Program-made: the position numbers and the translations under genes
Assembly (NCBI GenBank): GCA_937871775.1
Contig: CALMOP010000051.1
Coordinates: forward strand, 1 to 33,551
Direction: 5' to 3'
Length of the DNA stretch: 33,551 nt
From: an uncultured Gemmatimonadota bacterium
Lineage (GTDB): Bacteria > Gemmatimonadota > Gemmatimonadetes > Gemmatimonadales > GWC2-71-9
Part shown: one piece after another, positions 27,589-33,551 of the stretch
How the letters are laid out: each line of letters starts with the position of its first letter
How positions within the stretch are numbered: the first letter of the stretch is position 1
Notes under the pieces: generated by a model
The model's database searches: none
The model's input: only the letters and a program-made list of their open reading frames with translations
Told to the model about the DNA's origin: nothing

Positions 27589-27951
27589 ATGGAACGGATG
27601 GCTGCGTTGGCCCGCGAGGGCCGCAGGACCGACATCCCGGCGTTCGAGCCGGGAGACACGATCAAGGTGATGGTGCGGGTGCGCGAGGGTGACAAGGAGC
27701 GCCTGCAGGCCTTCGAGGGCTTGTGCATGGGCAAGCGGGGCGGGGGCATCAGCGAGACCTTCCGGGTCCGCAAGGTGTCCGCCGGCGTCGGAGTGGAGCG
27801 GGTGTTCCCGCTGCACAGCCCGAGCCTCGCCTCGATCGAGGTGGTCCGCAAGGGCCGGGTGCGCCGCGCCAAGCTGTACTATCTCCGCAAGGTGAGCGGC
27901 AAGGCCGCCAGGATTCGCGAGAAGCGGGAGAACACAACTCCCGGTCAGTAG
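27589..27951 (+). CDS. rplS: 50S ribosomal protein L19
   Basis: [94 protein letters not shown]. Confidence 0.97.
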   Translation: MERMAALAREGRRTDIPAFEPGDTIKVMVRVREGDKERLQAFEGLCMGKRGGGISETFRVRKVSAGVGVERVFPLHSPSLASIEVVRKGRVRRAKLYYLRKVSGKAARIREKRENTTPGQ

Positions 27952-27974
27952 GGAGTCGGCCGGGGTTACGCCTG

Positions 27975-28634
27975 ATGCCTGGCGCTCCCGATCTGACGCA
28001 CGAGACGGCCGCTTGGTCGGCGGGTTCCCTGCTGATCGGAGTGGATGAAGTAGGCCGCGGTCCGCTGGCGGGTCCAGTGCTGGCCGCGGCCGTGGTGTTT
28101 CCCCCAGGGACGGCGCCGATCGAGGGTGTCCGCGACAGCAAGACCCTGAGTGCCAGGCAGCGGCAGGTCCTGGTGCCGTTGATTCGAGCCCGGGCCGCCG
28201 GACTCTGGGTTGCGGCCGCCTCGGTGCACGAGATCGATCGATTCAACATCCGCCGAGCCACCGCCCTCGCCATCCGCCGGGCGGTCTCCCGCCTCCTGGC
28301 CGCGGGCCGGGTCGCGGAGCAGGTGCGCGCCAGCCGGTTCACGGGGCACCGGGTGCTCCTGGACGGTCTGCCTCTGCCCGAGTGTGGCCTGGAGCATGAT
28401 GCGCTGGTCGATGGGGACGCACTGTGCTACACCGTCGCGGCCGCCGGCATCGTCGCCAAGGAAGTCCGCGATGAGCTGATGCTGCGGCTGGCGCGGCGCT
28501 ACCCCGACTACGGCTGGGCCAGCAATGCCGGGTACGGGACTGCCGAACATTGCATCGCGATCGATACCCACGGCCCTACCCCCCACCATCGCCGCAGCTT
28601 CACCCCTGTCTCCCAGATGAGTCTCGGCCTGTGA
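27975..28634 (+). CDS. rnhB: Ribonuclease HII
   Basis: IGVDEVGRGPLAGPVLAAAVV, DSKTLSARQR, YPDYGWASNAGYGTAEH. Confidence 0.95.
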   Translation: MPGAPDLTHETAAWSAGSLLIGVDEVGRGPLAGPVLAAAVVFPPGTAPIEGVRDSKTLSARQRQVLVPLIRARAAGLWVAAASVHEIDRFNIRRATALAIRRAVSRLLAAGRVAEQVRASRFTGHRVLLDGLPLPECGLEHDALVDGDALCYTVAAAGIVAKEVRDELMLRLARRYPDYGWASNAGYGTAEHCIAIDTHGPTPHHRRSFTPVSQMSLGL

Positions 28635-31078
28635 CGTTCCGCGGGACCCCATTGCTGCTGGGCCTGTTGCTCACGGCGCAGCTTGCCGCGCAGTCCAACG
28701 CCGAGCGGGTCGCGACCGACTGGTACACCCGCTCCCACGACTACGACCTGCTGCACCAGCGGATCCAGTTGTGGAGCTTCGACTGGGCCGGGCGCAGCTT
28801 CGAGGGACGGGTGACGGTGGAGCTCCGGGCGCTGCGGCCCGGGTTCGACTCCGTGGTGCTGGATGCCGGGGCCCTGCTGCGGATCGATTCGGTGGCCACC
28901 ATCGGCGCCCGCCCGGTGCCACTCCGGCAGACGCGTGAGCGGGATACCCTGGTGATCCATCTCCCGCGGCCCCTCGCGCTCGGGGATACGGCGCGCCTGC
29001 AGCTGCGCTATCACGGCGTGGTACAGAACGGCCGGGGTCTCACCTTCATCGATGGCGATTCGCAGCCGCCGTATCGGCCGGACCAGGTGTGGAGTCAGGG
29101 GGAATCGATGGACAACCATCTCTGGTTCCCTACCTACGACTCCCCCAATGACAAGGCGACCTGGGAATTCTCGGTCACCGTGCCGAAGCGATTCACGGTG
29201 GTATCGAATGGGCGCTGGATCGGCGACCGGCCAACCCCCCAGGGGAATCACACGGTCGTCTGGCGGCAGGATCGGCCGGCTTCCACCTACCTGGCATCGC
29301 TGATCATTGCGCCGCTCAGCCAGCTGCATGATCGGTGGCATGGCATCCCGGTGGACTACTATGTCTACCCCCGGGACACCCTGCTGGCTCGGCCCCTGTT
29401 CGCGATCACGCCGGACATGATCGAGGTATTCGGTCGGCTGACCGGGGTCGCCTATCCCTGGGCCAAGTACGCCCAGACCACGGTCGCGGACTTCTTCGGC
29501 GGCATGGAGAATGTCAGTGCCACCACACTGGTCGACTGGCTGCCTGACCCCGCTGCCTACGCCGACCGGCCGTGGTATCGGCACATCCTGATCCCCCACG
29601 AGCTCGCCCACCAGTGGTTCGGCGACTACGTCACCACGATCAACTGGGCCAACTTCTGGCTGAATGAAGGGTTTGCCGAGTTTCTCCCGGGCCAGTATTG
29701 GGGCGTGCGCCAGGGCCGGCTCGCGGAAGCGGAGTACTACCTCGATGAGTACCACCAGTTCATGAACATCGACGAGCGGCGACGGATGCCGCTCGCCGCC
29801 CTCAACTCCAACAATGCCTACCCCCGCGGTGCGCTGGTGCTGGAGATGCTCAAGCAGCGCCTCGGGCCGGAGCGGTTCTGGGCCGGAGTCCACCGGTACC
29901 TGACCGTCCATGCGTTTGGGAACGCCGGCAGCGACGACTTGCGCCAGGCGTTTCTGGATGCGACCGGAGAGAACCTCGAGGTCTTCTGGAATGAATGGAT
30001 CTACCAGGCCGGCTACCCGGAGTTCCAGGTCCACGCCACCTGGGACTCGACGCTGGCGACCGTCACGCTGCGGGTCCGTCAGCTGCAGCGCGACACGCTG
30101 GTCGCCGACAGTACCGGACTGCGGTACACCGTTCCCGAAGTCTATCATGGGCCGGTGACCGTCCGGGTGGGCGCCCCCGGTGGCGACGTCACGGTTCAGG
30201 CAGAGCTGACGGCGCGCGAACAGGAGATCCAGATCCCCGGGGTTCGTAGCGCCCCGGAGATGGTGATCTTCGATGAAGGCAACACCCTGCTCAAGGGCCT
30301 GCAGTTCGACCAACCGACCGCCTGGCTGGCAACCCAGCTGCGGCGAGACCCCGCGGTCTGGAATCGGGCCTGGGTCATCGGGGAGCTGGCCGGTCGCCGG
30401 GATGACCCGGAAGCGACCGCCGCGCTGATTCGGGCGCTGGCGGAGGCCGATCTGCCTCGCATCCGCGCCGAGGCCGCCACGGCCCTCGGCGGCGCGACGG
30501 ACTCCGGCACGGTCGCCGCTCTGCTGAAGGCACTCGGCGACACCGCATCCTCGGTGCGAACCGCTGCCGTGAGCGCCCTGGCCGGAGCCCAAGGGCCGGT
30601 GGTATTGGGAGAGGTGCTCCGGCGCTGGTCCGCCGATACCAGCTACGCCGTGCGGGCCGCGGCACTGGGCAGCCTGGTCTTGCTGGACCCCGCCCACGCC
30701 CACCAGCGCCTCGAATCGGCGCTGGGCACCGCATCGTATCAGGATCAGATTGCCGATGCGGCTCTGGGAGGAATCCTGCGGGTCGGAGATACCACTCTGG
30801 TCACCGCGGTGAGTGACGCTATGGCCCGGCTCGATAACGCCGGCCATGTGCTGGCGCTTCTGGGCGGTCGGGGGAACCGCCGTGCCCTGGAGCTGCTGGG
30901 GCAGCACGTCCTGGTGCCCCGGGCGGTGGTGCGGCGGCGGGCACTGCAAGGATACCGCTACTCGCTTCCCCCGGCGCTCTCGAGGCCAGCCCTCACCGCC
31001 CTGCTCGCCCAGGCTTCCGGGGCGGCGGCGGAGGAGATCCGCCGGACCCTGCAGCAGATCGGCACCACCCACCCCTGA
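28631..31078 (+). CDS. M1-family zinc aminopeptidase with C-terminal HEAT-like repeats, secreted
   Basis: Signal-like N-terminus, FFGGMENVSATTL, HELAHQWFGDYVTT...NEGFAEF (HExxH-x18-E), C-terminal alanine-rich helical repeats (AALIRALAEADLPRIRAEAATALGG...). Confidence 0.92.
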   Translation: MTFRGTPLLLGLLLTAQLAAQSNAERVATDWYTRSHDYDLLHQRIQLWSFDWAGRSFEGRVTVELRALRPGFDSVVLDAGALLRIDSVATIGARPVPLRQTRERDTLVIHLPRPLALGDTARLQLRYHGVVQNGRGLTFIDGDSQPPYRPDQVWSQGESMDNHLWFPTYDSPNDKATWEFSVTVPKRFTVVSNGRWIGDRPTPQGNHTVVWRQDRPASTYLASLIIAPLSQLHDRWHGIPVDYYVYPRDTLLARPLFAITPDMIEVFGRLTGVAYPWAKYAQTTVADFFGGMENVSATTLVDWLPDPAAYADRPWYRHILIPHELAHQWFGDYVTTINWANFWLNEGFAEFLPGQYWGVRQGRLAEAEYYLDEYHQFMNIDERRRMPLAALNSNNAYPRGALVLEMLKQRLGPERFWAGVHRYLTVHAFGNAGSDDLRQAFLDATGENLEVFWNEWIYQAGYPEFQVHATWDSTLATVTLRVRQLQRDTLVADSTGLRYTVPEVYHGPVTVRVGAPGGDVTVQAELTAREQEIQIPGVRSAPEMVIFDEGNTLLKGLQFDQPTAWLATQLRRDPAVWNRAWVIGELAGRRDDPEATAALIRALAEADLPRIRAEAATALGGATDSGTVAALLKALGDTASSVRTAAVSALAGAQGPVVLGEVLRRWSADTSYAVRAAALGSLVLLDPAHAHQRLESALGTASYQDQIADAALGGILRVGDTTLVTAVSDAMARLDNAGHVLALLGGRGNRRALELLGQHVLVPRAVVRRRALQGYRYSLPPALSRPALTALLAQASGAAAEEIRRTLQQIGTTHP

Positions 31079-31081
31079 TCC

Positions 31082-31843
31082 TCAGGGAAGCAGCCACCCG
31101 GCGACTTCCTTCAGTGCTTCGGCCGCCCGGGCCGGATCCGCCAGTCGGGGCACCGTCACGACCGGAACCTGCTCCGCCAGCCGGACCAGCGCGGCGGCGT
31201 TGGTCCGGGTGCTCTGGTCGGCTGCATCCACCTGGTTCAGCACGATCCCCAGGACCGGGATCCGCTCGGCCTGCAGCACCCGGAGCGCCAACAGCGTGTG
31301 GCTGAGCGTACCCAGCCGGTCCGCTGCGACGAGCAACACCCGGCTCTCCAGGCTGTGGGCCAGGTCCAAATGGTTGTCCGTCCAGGTGAGCGGGGTCAGG
31401 AGGCCGCCAGACCCCTCGACCAGCAGCAGGGTGTCCGGTGCCGCCAGGCTCCTGATCCGGGCCACCAGGTCATCATAATCCAGGACGATGCCGGCCTGAT
31501 CGGCGGCGATGGCCGGCGCGACCCGGCCGGGGAGTCGCACCAGCGACCGGCGGGGGCCGCTCTGCCCGGTGGCAGTGGCCAGTCTGGCGCCGTCCTCCTC
31601 CGAGTTCGGCTCCTCACCGCAGCCAGTCTCGATGGGCTTCACGGCGATGACTTGCTGACCGAGCTCCTTGAGGGCGCGGGCCACCGCGGCGGTAACCCAG
31701 GTCTTGCCGACGTCCGTATCGGTCCCGACCACCAGGGTGATCGGTGGGTGGGGCGGAGCCGCCGGGGGTTCGTCACGGCCCGCCGCAGTGGGCCGCGAGC
31801 TGCGGCCCGGCGAGGGGCGCTTGCGAGGCGGAGGCGAGGTCAT
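31082..31843 (-). CDS. bioD: Dethiobiotin synthetase
   Basis: LVVGTDTDVGKTWVTAAVARALKELGQQVIAVKPIETGC, LLVEGSGGLLTPLT, PVLGIVLNQVD. Confidence 0.93.
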   Translation of the reverse strand: MTSPPPRKRPSPGRSSRPTAAGRDEPPAAPPHPPITLVVGTDTDVGKTWVTAAVARALKELGQQVIAVKPIETGCGEEPNSEEDGARLATATGQSGPRRSLVRLPGRVAPAIAADQAGIVLDYDDLVARIRSLAAPDTLLLVEGSGGLLTPLTWTDNHLDLAHSLESRVLLVAADRLGTLSHTLLALRVLQAERIPVLGIVLNQVDAADQSTRTNAAALVRLAEQVPVVTVPRLADPARAAEALKEVAGWLLP

Positions 31844-31959
31844 GGGCAGGTCTCCCGGATGCCGTAGCCGATGGCCGCGACCAGGTGAGTGATTTCCGAT
31901 TCAGTGATGCTGAGCGGGCGCATGGCCACGATGGGACAGGTCGGCGAGGGCGTTCCCAT
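31840..31959 (-). pseudogene. Possible C-terminal remnant of a PLP aminotransferase (BioA- or BioF-like)
   Basis: Short ORF MGTPSPTCPIVAMRPLSITESEITHLVAAIGYGIRETCP overlapping bioD by ATGA; tail resembles the C-terminal helix of biotin-pathway aminotransferases. By-eye match only. Confidence 0.35.
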
Positions 31960-32031
31960 CGGGCATCGGCAAGGGGGTCGAAGGCGGAACCGCAATATCA
32001 GGGAAGGACACTCGGAGTACTGCCCGGGACG

Positions 32032-32442
32032 CTAGGGCTTCGGCGGGTGCACCAGCAGCACCTGCTGGATGGTGCGAAGCCGGGTAGCGAAATCCATTGT
32101 GACCATGTCGTAGACCTCATCGTCGCTGCCGGTCAAGGCGCTCATGGCGCCACCGCCCCCTTCGCCGAGGCGGACCACGGACTTGCGGATGAGGCGGAGC
32201 TCCCGCAGTTGTCCCACCCGGGCCGCCCCGACGGTGTCGGCCTGCCGGAACAGGAGTGAATCTCCACTCAGCCGCAGCAGGCGGATGTCCCAGATGTAGT
32301 CGCCGTTTTCAAGGGTGATTTGCCAGCGCTCATCTTCGTGGCCCCGGAAGCCGTCGTCCTGGGCGGCTCCCGGCAGAGTCCACGCCAGCAGCGCGAGGCC
32401 GGTCAGGATCAGCGGCACCAGCAACCGGCGCGGCGGGCGCAT
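32032..32442 (-). CDS. Secreted hypothetical protein (136 aa)
   Basis: Signal peptide MRPPRRLLVPLILTGLALLAWTLPGAAQ then soluble region ERWQITLENGDYIWDIRLLRLSGDSLLFRQADTVGAARVGQLRELRLI. Confidence 0.65.
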   Translation of the reverse strand: MRPPRRLLVPLILTGLALLAWTLPGAAQDDGFRGHEDERWQITLENGDYIWDIRLLRLSGDSLLFRQADTVGAARVGQLRELRLIRKSVVRLGEGGGGAMSALTGSDDEVYDMVTMDFATRLRTIQQVLLVHPPKP

Positions 32443-32505
32443 ACACACTCCATTGGCAGGTGGCTCTTGAGTTTCCCCGGCGGGAGCCACACGTTTCGGG
32501 CCGGC

Positions 32506-32578
32506 GGGGGCGTAGCTCAACAGGTAGAGCAAGAGACTTTTAATCTCTAGGTAGTGGGTTCGAGTCCCACCGCCCTCA
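32506..32578 (+). tRNA. tRNA-Lys (anticodon TTT)
   Basis: GGGGGCGTAGCTCAACAGGTAGAGCAAGAGACTTTTAATCTCTAGGTAGTGGGTTCGAGTCCCACCGCCCTCA; acceptor (one G-U), D, anticodon (AGAGA/TCTCT, loop CTTTTAA) and T arms all pair; CCA not encoded. Confidence 0.97.
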
Positions 32579-32764
32579 TGGTCAGTCGCCCCACCCGCAC
32601 GGTCTATTTACATCAGGGGAACGGCCGCCGGTAGGGGGCCGCGGAGCACCAGCGGTCCGTGCCCGACCGGGGTCCGCCGGTTTCCACCTTCCGTCCTGTC
32701 GGGAAGCCGGCCACATTCCGTTCTCCGGCATCCCGCGGCTCCACCCATCGGCAAGGAACGGTTC

Positions 32765-33551
32765 GTGACGCTGATCTACCTCGACGGCCAGTGGCTCGAC
32801 AAGGCCTCCGCCAAAGTCTCGGTGTTCGACCATGGGCTGTTGTACGGCGACGGGGTGTTCGAGGGGATCCGGGTGTACGACGGGAAGATCTTCCGACTCC
32901 GGGAGCACATGGACCGGCTGTACGATTCAGCCCAGGCCATCCTGCTGACCGTGCCCATGACTCGGGAGCAGATGATGGCGGTGACTGAAGAAGGGGTGCG
33001 GCGGGCCGGGCTGAAGGAAAGCTACCTCCGCCATGTGGTGACCCGCGGGGTGGGCGACCTGGGTCTCGATCCCCGCAAGTGCGCCGCGGCATCGGTGATC
33101 ATCATTTTCGACACGATCGCGATCTGGCCCGCTGAGCGCTATGAACAGGGGTTGACCCTGGTCACTGCGGGCACCCCGATCAATCAGCGCGAGGCACTTT
33201 CCCCACGGGTGAAGTCGCTGAACTACCTGAATCACATCCTGGCCAAGATCGAGGCCACCAACGCAGGGGCAGACGACGCCATCATGCTGGACGCCTCGGG
33301 ACACGTCGCGGAGGCTACCGGCATGAACCTGTTCGTGTGGAAGCGCCAGGTGCTCCACACCCCACCGGCCCATGCCGGCCTCCTCCGGGGGGTGACGCGG
33401 GACGTCGTCGTCGAAATCGCGGCGGCGGCCGGATACCGTGTCCAGGAAACCATCCTGAACCGCTACGACCTCTACACCGCTGACGAGGCCTTCCTCACCG
33501 GGACCGCGGCCGAGGTGGCCCCCATCCGGATGGTGGATGGGCGGGTCATCG
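32765..33551 (+). CDS. ilvE: Branched-chain amino acid aminotransferase (class IV), truncated by window edge
   Basis: GTG start; LIYLDGQWLDKASAKVSVFDHGLLYGDGVFEGIRVYDGKIFRLREHMDRL...LSPRVKSLNYLNHILAKIEA...EATGMNLFVWK...LTGTAAEVAPI. Confidence 0.93.
   Translation, partial: MTLIYLDGQWLDKASAKVSVFDHGLLYGDGVFEGIRVYDGKIFRLREHMDRLYDSAQAILLTVPMTREQMMAVTEEGVRRAGLKESYLRHVVTRGVGDLGLDPRKCAAASVIIIFDTIAIWPAERYEQGLTLVTAGTPINQREALSPRVKSLNYLNHILAKIEATNAGADDAIMLDASGHVAEATGMNLFVWKRQVLHTPPAHAGLLRGVTRDVVVEIAAAAGYRVQETILNRYDLYTADEAFLTGTAAEVAPIRMVDGRVI

Noticed and set aside
28508-31072. 854-aa minus-strand ORF
   Set aside because: Antisense to rnhB/M1 peptidase; no recognisable motifs; codon-bias artefact.
32506-32578. 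tRNA-Lys as an integrated-element attachment site
   Set aside because: No integrase, no direct repeat of the tRNA 3' end and no atypical composition nearby.

Overview
High-GC bacterial chromosomal window of 33.5 kb. Protein content and style suggest a Gemmatimonadota-like genome, but that is inference. It is nearly fully coding, with no CRISPR array, transposon, phage or obvious defence island. Gene order: dnaK (5' part), rhomboid protease, deoC; a long minus-strand phosphate operon (porin - pstS - pstC - pstA - two pstB paralogues - phoU - ppx/gppA); an alkaline-phosphatase-superfamily phosphodiesterase divergent from a GT4 glycosyltransferase, which converges on a PAP2 phosphatase; an arsR - phoB - phoR operon; a UshA/5'-nucleotidase-like protein with altered active-site motifs and two C-terminal domains, followed by a small beta-grasp-like ORF, adenosine deaminase and purine nucleoside phosphorylase; thiD, a SpoU methyltransferase, prepilin peptidase and a zinc-peptidase lipoprotein; ffh-rpsP-rimM-trmD-rplS-rnhB; an M1 peptidase with a HEAT-like tail; bioD preceded by a possible aminotransferase remnant; tRNA-Lys(TTT); and the 5' part of ilvE. 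The most interesting signal is a non-coding motif. A 7-bp unit (CGTKACM, read in the direction of the gene) is repeated on an 11- or 22-bp lattice upstream of the porin, pstC, the phosphodiesterase, the glycosyltransferase and the PAP2 gene. I interpret these as lineage-specific Pho boxes, which would make the phosphodiesterase/GT4/PAP2 trio a candidate phosphate-starvation lipid-remodelling module. All motif positions were counted by hand; no searches were run.
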